From the NCBI GenBank assembly GCA_021186555.1, contig JAJKFL010000004.1, positions 26,688,406 to 26,752,405 of the forward strand: a stretch of DNA of 64,000 bases, in the 5' to 3' direction. The stretch comes from Reticulitermes speratus. Lineage: Eukaryota; Arthropoda; Insecta; Blattodea; Rhinotermitidae. The notes beneath the pieces are model-generated. The model had not been told where the DNA came from. It saw only the letters and a list, made by a program, of their open reading frames with translations, and made no database searches. The translations under genes were made by a program, and so were the position numbers. Shown here piece after piece: positions 1-13,300 of the stretch (positions within the stretch are counted from its first letter, which is position 1; each line of letters opens with the position of its first letter).

Positions 1-1096
1 GCCAAATGTCCCTAAGAACAATGTTTCCTGGATTTTACGCTTTCCCAGATTTTACACCATTTTAGGTGGTTCAAACAAAAGTGTGAAGTCTGTTTTTTAC
101 TGTAGTTAGTTAGTCAGTCATTCAGTCAGACAGTCAGTTACAAGTGCAGCATAAGACTGCATTCCTTGGTAATGCAGCTTCATATGGGCCTAATGTACCA
201 GTCACTGTAGGGCAAAACTGAAGAGCTTGGTGAAAAACCTGTCTCTCTGCCATTTTTGTGTACCACATATCTCATGTAGGCCACCCTGGGACTGAACTTG
301 GGCCTCCACAGTGAGCAACTTGGCACAAGCTGCCTGGGCTATTCTGTAGCCAGCTACCCAAATTCAGTTACATTCACTATTGTGTGTTATCCTGAGGGGT
401 GGGGGTGGGTGAGAAAACAAAGAGTGAGTATGAGAATAAATCCATTGTGAGATCTTGTGATTCACGTAGTAAAGTAATCCTAATTCTTTCTTTGTGTAGA
501 CTTCTGAAGGTGTTTACAAAATGTGACATGAATATCTGTTGTGTTGCAGTTCCTAATTGTCTTGAAAATTGTCTTTTTCATTTTAAGTTCAGAGAGGATG
601 ATATTAGTGTTGAAGCCAATTATTGAAAATACCATGAAATACAAGAACCTAGTGGTAGATTGCATAAGCAAACATCATAGCCGTACAATAATAATTATTT
701 ATTTGAGTAAATGAAACCATGAAGACATTACTGGCAGAAACATCTGGATGGTGCACATTTTGTAAAGGAATTTAAAAAAGAATGTTGTTCTGTGACTGAC
801 ACATTTATTATAAAATCACTTATGTGATACATGTTGTGGAAATTGTTTTCTTTTGAAGTGTTTCTTTCTTAAATCTGTTTATCTGTGCACCTATGTGACA
901 GGTATGTCCATATTTCATATATATTGTATCAGATAGTGGAACTAAATTGTATTAGTGATTATGGTGATGACAGCTAAATGGGGTACCAGTGGCTCAAGTG
1001 CCATGAAGAGTGCCTGCATTTTTGCATTTATTTTGTTTGTGAATTTGCATACTTGTCCTCCCTCTGGCATATTGTAATATTTATCATTATATACAG
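1..1096 (+). other. Intron 5' of the first in-window MYLIP/dnr1 exon
   Basis: No convincing exon is visible here. The first recognisable coding exon starts at 1097 with a phase-2 acceptor, so the upstream FERM exons (F1 lobe and start codon) must lie beyond the left edge. The short open frames at 399-626 and 978-1096 show no family similarity and I treat them as chance. A SINE fragment occupies about 248-360. Confidence 0.6.
248..360 (-). repeat. tRNA-derived SINE fragment, family C
   Basis: Read on the minus strand, this resembles the copy at 10617-10745. Both have a tRNA-like head with a B-box-like stretch (CAAGTTCAGTCCC here, GGTTCAAACC there) preceded by a GGAGGCC block. It is truncated and diverged, and it lies in the intron upstream of the first in-window exon of the FERM-RING gene. 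Confidence 0.45.
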
Positions 1097-1340
1097 ACAT
1101 CAGTTTTACCTTCATGCAAGACTCGACCTTCTGGAAGGCAGACTTAAAGTAAATGATTGGGCAATAATTGTCAAGTTGGTAACACTTATGGTACAAGCTG
1201 AGTCTGGTGACTTTGATCCGCTGGCATCTCCACAGCTGCACAGTCTTTATTTGGAACAAGGCACCCAACTCGGGGCTGGAGAAGACTTAAAGCCCCCAGA
1301 TGTCCTTCACAGAGTGGCAGTGGAACACAGGGGACTAAAG
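1097..1340 (+). CDS. dnr1: MYLIP/dnr1 exon: FERM F2 lobe
   Basis: The acceptor is tatacag at 1090-1096 and the donor is AAG/GTCAGT at 1340/1341. One base completes an upstream codon, then 81 codons follow. [16 protein letters not shown] aligns with the MYLIP F2 segment that starts RHIFFLH, and [10 protein letters not shown] matches the helix that reads AQTKFGDYN in vertebrates. It ends in phase 0. No frame disruption is seen. Confidence 0.92.
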
Positions 1341-4300
1341 GTCAGTGCATATTAATACTTTCTGTGACATGAATCACATCATATTAAGCATATTGATGTA
1401 AGCAAGGTTTCCGGTAAGCAGTGTGAGTAACATTGTATTTCACTTGCACATTGGATATTTCATACACAAACTTACATGACAAACTAGTGTTGTATGCAGA
1501 GAGATTTAGCATTTTAAGAAGTGCAAGTCTGTGTGGCTAGATGTTGTCAGTATTATAGTACAGAAATTAATGTTACAGGCAGTAATTATCTTGTGATAAT
1601 TATTGGGGTTCTTTCTTGGATGTAAAGTTGCTGGTGCCTGAAGTTAACCACTCACCTCCATTTAGTGCCGAGGTTAAAAATGAGTGTAGCCGTATGTCTG
1701 CTTTCTGTATATGCCTTCAGGGCATGGACAGGGAAAACTTTACCTTCCTTTCCCTTATTTTACTTTATCAGTGGATGAAGCCATTGTCTGCAGTATACTG
1801 GCGCAATGATGTCATACTTTACTTAAGTGTATAAATGAATTTCTACTTGTGATTGCCATATTTCATGACTGATTTGGTTGAAATTTGCTATAGAAGGTCT
1901 CAATGTAATGCCATTCAGCATTTGTGACTATTGTGAAAATCTTTGCTGTGAAAACCATACCTTACTTAAGGATGTGAATGAAAGTTTGTCCATATTTTCT
2001 ACAATTTTCATCCAATTTGGAAAAAAAAATTGGTGCACAAAAACTTCTTGTGGTTGAGTTTCATGAAAATGGACGTAATGCTTTACTTGGGTATAAATGA
2101 ATTTCTGTCTGTACTGTCCATAATTATTGTCTGATGTTGGCGAAATTTTATGTAAGTAATCTGCACATAATGCTGTTGAGCATTTATGAATTTCATAAAA
2201 ATGAGGACAGGGAAGGCCATAGTTTTCTTGTAGATGTAAATGAAGTTACATTTACATGTGCACCATGAAACTGTGATATTTTGAAAGTGAAGAGGGCCTT
2301 GGTAAAATCTGTGAAGTACACCATTTGCAGTATTGTTGTATTTTACCAGGGCATGAAGCCATCAACAGCAGAATACTGGTTATTGAAGGAGGTGTCATAC
2401 TTGGATAGTTTTGGTGAAGAACTATTTCACAGCAAGCCAAATAGTGAAGGTGGTATAGGTGCCTGCCTAGGGGTTGGCCCCCATGGCATATCCCTCTATC
2501 ACGGTGAAGATCTGTCAGAAAAACTCAGGTACACTTTTGATGTTTGTAAGTTAGAGAGATCAATCATGAGAGCAAACCTAATAGTAACTGCACATGTGAG
2601 CGTAATAATTGCAAGTATATTTTGGAATTTTAACCAAGTTGTGATAGTCTTGTGAATATTAGATACTGGTATCATGTTAAGTTTAGTGTAACTGGAGTAC
2701 GGTTTGCTGTGTGATTTTGTGCTTGCATGTGCTTGTTTGTTTCAGACCTAAGAAGAAATACCCACATTTCCCTTCATAAAGAACTTACTGCATCACTGGC
2801 AGTACTGTGTTTTCTGCTAATGTGATATATGCATACGAAATTGTAATCATAAAATATGAAGAGAAACTTCGTCCAGTTCAGGCTGTTGTAACCACACTAA
2901 TGAATCTTAAGGTCCTTTTAAGATATGAAATTTCTTGACGAGCTATTGGGTATCAGATTGCCAAGCAACCTTTTGCTTTATGGAGATGTTGAATGGATTA
3001 ATGGATATTGGTTGTGAACGTTTGTGCCTAACGGACAAAGGTGTTACACTGTGCATATTACAGGTCTTGTAAATCAGGACCATGTGATCCTTTTAGATGA
3101 TGGGGATAAGCCAATAAGTGAGTGTGGATTTGTATTGTTCCTTGTCCTAAATGTTGCATGCATATGCTAAACACTACATTAGTCTGAAGTGGATCATTCT
3201 TTGACATTAGGCCATTTTATTAGGATGTCTTGACTATTTTCATGTTGATAGTTCAAAACCATGGACTGGTGGGTTGGCCTCTAAAATTATTAACAGATTG
3301 AAGTATTTTTTTTTTTGTATGCAGACATATGTTCCAGGACTTGAATTTATTTAAGTTTTAGGCCAGAAATTATTGTACCAAAAGTGCTGTTTGGGAAGAC
3401 ACATTGTTATGATGCAGCATATGCTTGTCTGCTTAAAGATTTGGAGTTTTCTGACAAATATGCCTTATTAAGCATTCCAGAAACTTAAGGGTGCTTGGTT
3501 TTGTAATTTATCTCCATTTGATGCTGTGGTTAACGTGATAAATTTTACCTTTACGTCCCCCTACACCTTTATAGGTATGGAGTTATGGTCCTGTCCCTTG
3601 CCGTGTCCTACCAGGCATGATCTGTTGTAAGTGTTCTTGCTAACCAGTTCACTTCACAGAGTAGACTTATCCTCAAGAAGTTAATATTCAGCTATGCAGA
3701 TTTCATGATTAAACATGAAGATTCATTACCGTGATCACAGGAGCCTGCCACTGGACCAGTCTGTAGCTAGATGAATGCAGTTCACAATCTCTTACTGTAT
3801 TTCCAAAGGATTTGCCCAAGCCTTAAGGTGATGTGTAACAGTTTACAAAACTTGGATTTTTACAGCAAGATGGAGGACATACCGTGACATAGTGATAGTA
3901 TATTTTGTGTTTTACGTTGGCATTTTTTTACTGTATGCAGTATGATTTTTCTGTACATTTTTTTGTAGTGTGGAAGTGAGGAAACTTTATGTGGATTTAT
4001 TTATTTTATTCCATCTGTACACATTCCAAAGACTTACATGAAATTGGAGGTCTAAGGTTTTTAGATAGCTTTAATTTTTTTCCATGTCTGTAACTTTTAG
4101 ACCATGGGCATGTCTGATTAAACTAACTGTCTGGTAAGGGAATCTGAAGGTTTAACAATGCTAGTACCAAAGTCTGCTATGAAATTTGCCCATTTTAAAT
4201 TTAGTGATTGCTTTAAGGTAGTACATACCCATTGCATTTTTAAACACAAATGGATGTTGCAGTCAGTCAGCACAACATTGTATTCGGGAAGAATAAAGGC

Positions 4301-7300
4301 TGCATGTTTCGGCTAAAATGTTTAGCCATCAGGCCTAATTCCAAGAAGACAAAAGGGGGGCATATATTCTGTATATTTTGTATATTTTAGTTGTGTAAAA
4401 TATACACGCTTTTGTATTATTGTAATTAGGCTCGATGATGGCTAATTATTTTTAGCTGAAATATGAATGTTGGCTGATGGCGACATTTATTTGTGTGACT
4501 ACAGATATTTTCTGTGGGCTGGAGTGTGCTAAAAGAATGTTTTTAATGAGTAAGTTGAAAGCTGTGTTTCATGTTTAGAATTGTGTGTAAATGAATCTGA
4601 CTAATGTGAATTACACCTTTGTTTGTTTCCACATGACTGTGTGAAAGGTAAAGGAGGGAGTCATGAGAGCATTCTTGATGCAACATGTGTGTGTTAAATG
4701 TTTGCATGTCATTGACTTCCTTCATGCCCCCACACTTCTCAGTTAATTCTGTCATATAATGCTTATTTTAATTAAGTGACAGTAACTTGAATCTTTGACA
4801 ACACCACTGCGAGAACTCAGGTCTTTCATTTGTGAAGTTAATAAATACCAGTACATTTTTGTAGTTGTATTAGTAGTTGATATTTTTCATCACAGTAGTA
4901 TAACATGTTGTTATTTCTAATTTATGAGTCATGTAAGTGCCATTACTGCAGCAGCAGCAGATTTTTATGGACTAGCTGCAAAAAGAACACTTCTTTTTCA
5001 GTCTGGTTTTACCCCTCCATTGATATTTGTGGTAACATTTCCTCCAGACAGGTGCACCATGTTTCCCTGCATGTAAAATGACTGCAAATAAGATGATCCT
5101 CTGTCACAATCTTCAATTTTCAGGAAAATACCTGTACAGAATGTGTTTAACTTTGTGTGCAATTATAAGGCAATCTTCAGTTTTCAGATAAATTAGGCAA
5201 AAATTATATTCAGGTAAATATGGTTTGTGTGTTTGTTGACAGGTTTCGAATATGGTTTTCTTAGTCATACAAAGTAGTATCAGATGTTTATGAGCAGTTA
5301 AGGAGTCATGATATTCCCTGATGATGGGGAGAGGGAAGGTATCTGATAACATTGAATTTTAACTTCAAATAGTTGCAGTCGCTTCTCCAGGAAGGTTTTT
5401 ATCTCATTCAAGGAGTTACAGCCAAATTGATTTCACCCTAACTATTTTTTTTATTAGAATTCAGATTCGTTTATAAGACTGTCTTTACCCATCTAGCCAT
5501 ACGTAGAATACCACCATTGACACACGGTACTACAAGCTTTCCAAAAATATCGAGTTACCCTCACATTAGGATTTTAGTGATTGGTTGTATTTGGTTTGCA
5601 GATTCTTGAGTTTCATTGTGTCAAAAGTAACCCAGACTATGTTGTTGTTTGTGACTTTGTAGTCAAAGGCAGGTTAGATTTTTTCCTGTAAGATGTGTGC
5701 ATGTTTCATGAAGGCAGGGTTCTTGTTAAAAGGTTATGACTTTTTTGTCCTTTTATTTATGCTTGTCTTTTATTTTTGTGCATTTTACTCACAAAATGCC
5801 TGCATGTATACTGGAGGTTATGTCCATCCATTCACATGTTTAAGTTCAAAAAGTATGAAATGGATTTTAATGAAATATTTATTTGGGGCCTACACTTAAA
5901 GTTTTCAGGAGCCAGAGTAGTCGGTATAGCAACTAGGCAACAAACTGGACAGGCTGGGGTTCAAATTCTGGTAGGGGCAAGAGGTTTTTCTCTTTTTAGA
6001 ACATCCAGACTGGCTTTGGGGCCAACCCAGCCTCCTGTCCGTTGGGTACCGGGGTTCTTTCCTCAAGGTAAAGTGCCTGGTGCCAAGGTTAACCTTTAAC
6101 GGCTGAATAGGAAAACACTGTCCCATTAATTTAAATGTCCTCTTAGTACACAAGGGAAAACAGTATCCCACAATGCCCTGTGTTTTTAAAATTTTCTGCA
6201 TTTATAAGTACAGGTCTCTTTTTCACATTATTTGTCTTTTTTAGGTGTAAAAGGTTTTTAGGTATAAAAGATTGTCTGAAATTTAATTCTAGTTAAAATT
6301 GTCACTGAAAGGGGGTGATTTTTCTTAGTAGCACCCTTATGATTTTTTCAGCAGTCATGAATTATTTACAGACACCCCCCATGCAACAAATTTGGTATAA
6401 AGCATTTTTTGATATGATGAATATTTAATGAAATACAGCATGCAGTGTCATAATGTTTGCAGTGTGATAGGTTTGCAACACTAGATTTATTATGGCTGTG
6501 GAGCCCACACAACTTCTTATTCACTGAGTACCAGAGGTTCTTTCCCTGGGGTAAAGTAGTTGACCACTTACCTCTATCTAGAGCTAAGGTTAAGAATGAC
6601 TGGATCTGTACCTCTACCCACCATTGCCTTCATAGCATGCACGGGGACAACTTTACTATTTTGCATTTGGTTTATATGTGCAGTGAATGAATGTTAAAAC
6701 CAATGAGATATGTAAAAAAGATTACATTTGTAAAACATGTTTTCTGACTTTGAATCCACATTCCACTCAGGTGACGCTATATTTGATGATTTAATTTTTG
6801 AGAGATATGAAGCTGTGTTAGTAGGTAATCAGAACCCAGTGTTTTAAGGCAGTGTAGTGTCCTCATCTTCAGGGATCAGTAAGATGACACTATGTTGCCT
6901 TGAAACATCCAGCAGCATCGTATCCCAGACAAACAGAAGCCTCAGCTGTACCACAGTGAAAACCTCAGAACTTGGTGTTATGCTTATATTGATATGTATT
7001 TTCAGCATTCCATACACAGCAATCCAGACTGCATTGTCACAGCGTCGGTTGTTTAATTTGGTCTATGCTGACATAGATGGTCATGAGGCATCACTGCAGA
7101 TCAAGTTGGAATCCTCACAGGCAGCCAGTGGTGTCTATAGAGCAATTACTGAAAAACATGCGTTCTACAGTTGTGAGACAGTCCGGAGTGCTGTGACTGC
7201 ACAGTTCATAAGAGATCTCAAGGTACCATTGATATGTGGGTTCAGGGTTAAGAGAATACCTGATTTTTACCGCCTAACCTTCTGTGGCCATGAGATATTA

Positions 7301-10300
7301 TAAAGATGCATATGCATGGTTCAGCTATCCAAGTATTACATTTTTAGCCTATTTGCCTTCCTTGACAGTAAAATATATTGGCCTATGTGCGTGTGTGTGT
7401 GTGTGTGTGTGTGTCCCATCACAACTTTTCAAGCAGTTGACTGTTGGTGTGAATGTTTTGCCATTGGAGGCAGCCCCAGCACTGTGGGTTTCATTGTCCT
7501 ACACACAGATGGTAATGGCATGGCAGGCACGCAAACTTCTGAGGCAGGAGCAGCATGTACCATTTGCTTTAGGGTCCTGAAATGATGCATGGTAATGGAT
7601 TTGCAAACATTGCAACTTTTTATGAAGTAATGTTTTTGTAGACCATAAAATAATGACATGGCCACCGCTTGAAAAGTTTCTGTATTTTTATGGTGATCAG
7701 TGACAATCCATTGGAGCTAGATATGTTAAATTTGATGTTGAGATATATCCTATAGATGCCTACACATTGTGTATGAAATAGTCTATAAATCAAAAACAAA
7801 CATGGTGATGGTGGAAAACTTTTGTGTTATATTCGACAAATGCAGTGTATGCAGAATCTGTATAGAGTTCTTCCCAAAAATAAAATAAAGTAATAATAGA
7901 TCTGTTAGACTAATAGTCTGTGCTACAGGAAAGCAAGCTTTATACGTTCTGCTGTGGAGCTTTATCTGGTGTCTCTGAATTTTGTTTTCAACTACAGTAG
8001 TGGCTAGGCTATGGGCTTGACAACCAAGGAATGGGAGTTCAGTTCCCACATGAGCAAGAGAGCTTTCTGTTCTTCACAGTGTGTAGAGTGGCCCTGGAAC
8101 CCACCCGGCTCCTATCCAATGGGTACTAGGGCTCTTTCCCCAGGGCTGAAGCAGCTGGGGCATAAAATAACCATTCACCTCCATCTATTTCTGAGGTAAA
8201 GAATAAATGGACTTGTATATCCACTCACCATTGCCTTTGTGGCTTGGTAGTTGATTAAGGACAGGACAAATTTGCCTTTTACCTGCCATGTTTAACATAC
8301 TAAGATGTAGTGTGTAAAGGGTGTGTGACACAGTGAAATTAAATGTTACAGTAAAGGGCTTGACAGCAAAATTAATTTTCTGCTAATGTGTTTCATGAGG
8401 AGGAGATAGTCTTGTCAGCAGATTTTAATAAAACAAATGTCACAGAAAGTATTTGTAGTATTTTGGTACAAGAATTTGAACAAGGGAGGTCAGAGTTTCA
8501 GCCATTTATTCTAATATATACTCCTAAGAAAACTTCCCTTGTAGTCAGTGAACCCTCGGACACCATCTCCTGTGGTATCAGATAGAGATGGTCTCCCAAG
8601 TACAAACAAAAGCAGTCATGGGCAGTTGACAAGGGGTTATCCTCCAGCATGGGGGTTGGCTGGAGGTTAACATCGCCTGAGTGGGAAAACCTAGTGAGTT
8701 GAGACATGGCCTCAGACTTGGAGAGGATCTTTGGCATGACCTCAACAGTGAAAAGGATGAAAATGCTATAAATAATCAGATTTTTAATCCGAAGCTTTTG
8801 TGCGACCAAATGCAATAAAACTCTTGAGCTACCAGCCACATCAGGTGGTTGAACGGCGAGTAAACCACTTGATGCAGCTGATAGCCCAAGAGAGTTTTGT
8901 TGAATAGTCTGATTGTTTTGAACACACGTTTCCTTGCTTAAGGAAAGAAAATAAAAATAGACTTATGAGAGGGCCAGTTTGCTACTGTCAGTAATAACAA
9001 TATGGTGCATGCATAGACTGGAGGTGTAAGTGGAATTACTATCTCGTAATGTATGATTATGAAGCACTGTGTAGTAGTAGGTCTCGGGAAAAATATGCCA
9101 CTTTTGGTTCATGTAATTTTTTGTAGTTTAAAAAACAGTATAGTTCACTTGTGAAAATTTTCTGTAACTGTCACTTTGATAAAACAGTGAACTGTCAGAG
9201 GTAGGTATGTGAAATTTGATATGGAGATAGAACATATCTTATGCATTGTGTATGAAATAGTGCTTGTAATAAATAACAACAAGCATGGTGACAGTATGGA
9301 ATTGGGTTATATTTGACAAGTTGAAGATAGAACTTGTACTTACGTTAAGAAGTTCTTCATAAAAATAAAGTAACAGTAAATTGTAACCGTAGGTTTATAG
9401 TACTAGGACATTAGCAGGAGGGAAGTATCTTTGTATGGTCTGCTTATAACTCCTTGTATCTGTGAATGGTGCTTTTAACTACAGAAGCCCCTTCCCATTT
9501 CCTGAAAACACAGTGGTCAGCTGGAAAGACCAAGGATTTTCAGATTGGTAGTTAAGGGAATGAACAGGAATACAGTATTTACCTGAGTATAAGTCAAGAA
9601 TGTTTTCCTGCTTCATCATATGAAATATGGATGGTCACCTTGTAGTTCTGCACAGAATTAAAGTGTTCTGTGTAGGTTCTTTCCTGATAACTGGAGATCA
9701 TGAAGGGCTTGCCTTATAGGCAGGTAAATGCAGTGTATACAAGAATAATGTATTCGATGTTGTTGATAAGAATTTAAATTCTTTAAAAGTAACAAACATG
9801 AAACATTCTTGTATTCTCACTGTGCTGTTATTACTTCTCAGAGCCTTAGTTGCTTATTCCTTCACTAAATACAGCAAATGTGTGGGCCTGATAACATGTT
9901 CAAAATAACACATGTTTGGGTAACATACCAGTAATAACCAAACTATCAGTTTTTTTATGTTCTGTTAATACATTAGATGACTCAGAGTTGAAGTCCAGGT
10001 TGATGACCACAGCATTGATGACAGTGAGGCTTACTGAGCTCGTCCTCTTTCTAGTTTGTTCTATGTGTACACAAGTTTAAAAGCCATGGGCATACAAAAC
10101 CAAATACAATAAATAGCAAAATTATATATGAATGTAAAACCGTGGGTACTTGAATTCCATTGTTTGCAACGCTGTGGTTGGTAAGGTGTTATATTCATTT
10201 ATGTCATTTGAATGTGGTTAATGTAGTAATTTATTACATACACTGCAGGGTACAATTGTGTCCATCTTCAATGAAGATACGTCACTGGGTAAGAAATATG

Positions 10301-13300
10301 TATTTGATATCCGACGCACGTGCCGTGAAGTATATGACAATGCAAGGCGTGCTTTGTATCAGAATTCTGGAAATGGTGGAGTGTCTCAGGTTTCCCTTCC
10401 ATCGTCTGAGAGTAATTCTGTCTACCTTTCTTCTGGAGGAAGAAGTCAGCATGAGAGTGCTGAAGATAGCACCAGCAATGTCTGTCTGGTTCAACAGTGC
10501 AAGGTATCTTCCAGAAGTATGAAATGGAATTGTTGCTTTGTATTTAAGTGTGTTATTTAATGATGCTGTGAATTGCTGAGATTTTTGGACTGAAACTGAT
10601 GGGAAAAGTAAAGTACCTGGCAAAAATCTTGTCCCAGTGCCTCCTTGTCCATCACAAATGCCACATGGACTGGCCTTGGTTTGAACCCAGGCCTCCATGG
10701 TGAGAGGTTGGTGACAAATCACCTGGGCCATGGCACAGCCCTAGAATTGTTATGTATTAACTAACTCCATGTGATAAAGTCCTTCTTCAGATGTTAATAG
10801 TTGATCAGCTTGCCAAATTTCCGCCTTTTATGTAACTTTAAGTTTCATTATCGTGTTCTGTGATTCTGAGCCAGATGAATCCACTCTGCACCTTCTTGCC
10901 TGCCAGAAGGTAGGATGCAGCTTCTGCTGTTTTAGTTTAGCAGGATCTCAAGACGACATATTTTGTCAAATGGTTCCTCATAGGCAAGTATAAATTCATA
11001 CTTGCCTTCAGAAATGGAGTAACTAATTAAAGTGTTAAATAGTCCCTCATTATGAACTTTCCATTAATTTGTGAAATGACTGGGTATTTTATGATATAAA
11101 AGAGTTCATGCTTTAATGGTAAACATCATTTGACTCATTTCATACATTAACTGTTTAAACTGTGGGATCATTAAAACATTCTATGCATTAACTAGGGTAA
11201 ATTCAATCAGTTGAATGACTAGGTAAAGTGTTGAATGATCCCTGATTGCAGTAAAGCCTCATTAATTCAGTATTGGTTAATTCAGAACACCAGTTAATTC
11301 AAAGCAAATGCTATTACCCAGCTTAAAGTATAACACTTTCAATGCAATTTGAACTGGTTAATTTGAAATATGATTAATTCTGAATTCAGAGTGGGTTTCC
11401 AGCCCAACAGTTACTAAAAATTGGGATTATTTGAAATTATTTTAGCATATGCTCATGCTGCTTAACAAAAATCTGGGTAGTACACACTTTTGTATATCCC
11501 TTGAAATTCATCTGGGAGAGAATGCAATGTTCTTTGAATGGGTTTCATGTTGACCACCAAACCTGCATAAGGCAAGTATGATTGGTGTTAAGTCATTATG
11601 TGTGCTGCTGGCTGCTGTGACGTTCAAGACAAATAAAGCACTTCTTCCATACATTGATAAGTGCTATGACATATGTCACATATTATTATACTTGAATTTT
11701 TTCTTCCACATAGTGCAGCAAGTAAGAGTGACAAGAAGCAAAACAATGTGGGCCAGGCAGTAGCAGGAAAACTAGGGGTCATGGAGAAGTGGACAAAAAT
11801 GAAAGAAGTAAAAGTGAAATAGCCCAGACATATGGAATTCCATTCTCCACCCTGTCAGCGTATTTAAAAAAATGGGATTCTCTTGAACAACAGGCTTTGC
11901 AAGGGGATGATATTTTGAAACACATGAGGATTTGTGGAGCAAAACATGGTGTTATGGAAAATGAGCTGTTTGAATGGTTTTGCCATGCTTGAAAGAACAG
12001 TATTGCAGTGGATGGCCATATGGTGAAAACGAAGGCTGATGAAATAGCCCTGAAGATAGGACATTGATTTTAAATGCTCCAACAGATAGCTGCAGCAGTT
12101 CAAGGCGATATAGAAGATTACATGACAATCAGTGTGGCAGAGAACGCATTTCAGCAGGTGTTTATTTGGCAGAGAAGTGGCAAGAACATGTGAAACCAAT
12201 CATTACCCAGTATGCCCCAAACGACATTTTCAATGTGGATGAAATGGCACATTTTTTGTAATGTGCAACCAAAGAGGACTCTGGCATTAAAGGGAGAGAA
12301 GTTCCAGGGGGAGGAAGGATATAAAGACAGAGTGAGAGTCTTGTTAATTTGCAGTGCTGATGTCAGTGAAAAGGTTCGTCCATTAATTGTCAGCAAGTTT
12401 GAAAAGCCACATTGCTAGAAAGGTTTGGGGAATTACCCATGTGATTATAAATCATACAAAAATGCATGTGGGACTAGAAGATCATTTTTAGAATGGCTGG
12501 TCTTTTTAAAGATGAATGTGGTTCTGCTAGTGGATCAGTGTGCTGCCCACATTTGATGTGGGCATTACCCCGCAGTGTTACGTGCTTCTTGTACCTACTG
12601 CCAAACACCATCAGTACCTGCAACCACTGTAACAAGGCATCATCTACTGTATGAAATGAGCATACTGAAGGCATGTAGTATGTTTTTTGTTGTGAGAAAG
12701 AGACCGGAATGTTCTCTCAGAAGACATAGGAAAATGGAACATCATGGATGCCATGCAAAGTGTTTCTGTTGCATGGGAATTCATCATGCCTGCAGTAATC
12801 CAGAACTTTTGGCACAGCAAGTTTAGTCAATGCCATGAGGATGAATAACATTGCAAATGAGTAAAACTGAAAGGCCACATTGATTGCCCCAGTACGTTCG
12901 ACACGTTTCTTAATGTCATCAAATCTGTCCCTACCACTTGTGATAGCTGACAAGTTTGGACAGCCCTAACCCAAACTGTGTGCATGTGATAGATGAGGAA
13001 GGGAAGATGGAGGAAACACAGCCACTTCCAGCCCAACCCTCCTGCAAAGATGCTGTAATGGTGTTGTCACTGCTGGATGCGAGTAGTAAGTTCAGTTGAC
13101 ACAGATGATAGAACTGTGAAAACTATGAATTGCAAGATTTCTTGTCCAAAGTGTACAAAACGTCTAAAACAAAGGTCAGTTGACTACTGTTTTAAGAAAC
13201 AATGAACACAGAACTTGTTTGACAAACATGAAGATTTTTTGCACGTTTGTTTTCGTGTGTAAATTATATTGTATTACGTTGTGTGAACAGCAGATAAAAG

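Larger units (their letters stand above)
1341..2349 (+). other. Intron with SINE fragment and degenerate tandem repeat
   Basis: A diverged family-B SINE fragment lies at about 1615-1755. An irregular, roughly 140-bp tandem repeat occupies about 1805-2255. Nothing else is recognisable. Confidence 0.7.
2529..7005 (+). other. Intron with foldback element and SINE copies
   Basis: 4.5-kb intron. It contains a short foldback element (about 4290-4480), a family-B SINE head and body (5900-6110), a short repeat tail (about 6085-6190) that recurs near 16610-16720, and another SINE-B body (6490-6670). The remainder is unassigned AT-rich sequence. Confidence 0.65.
7223..10248 (+). other. Intron with GT microsatellite, SINE and duplicated block
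   Basis: Contains (GT)n at 7391-7414, a ~300-bp block present twice (about 7690-7997 and 9170-9485), a SINE-B copy at 7995-8285 and a 163-bp pogo-like MITE at 9573-9735. The stretch 8580-9170 is unassigned. Confidence 0.65.

Noticed and set aside
978-1096. ATG at 978 as start of the FERM gene
   Set aside because: The first 39 codons are hydrophobic intron translation. FERM similarity begins at the acceptor at 1096/1097, and the F1 lobe is missing.
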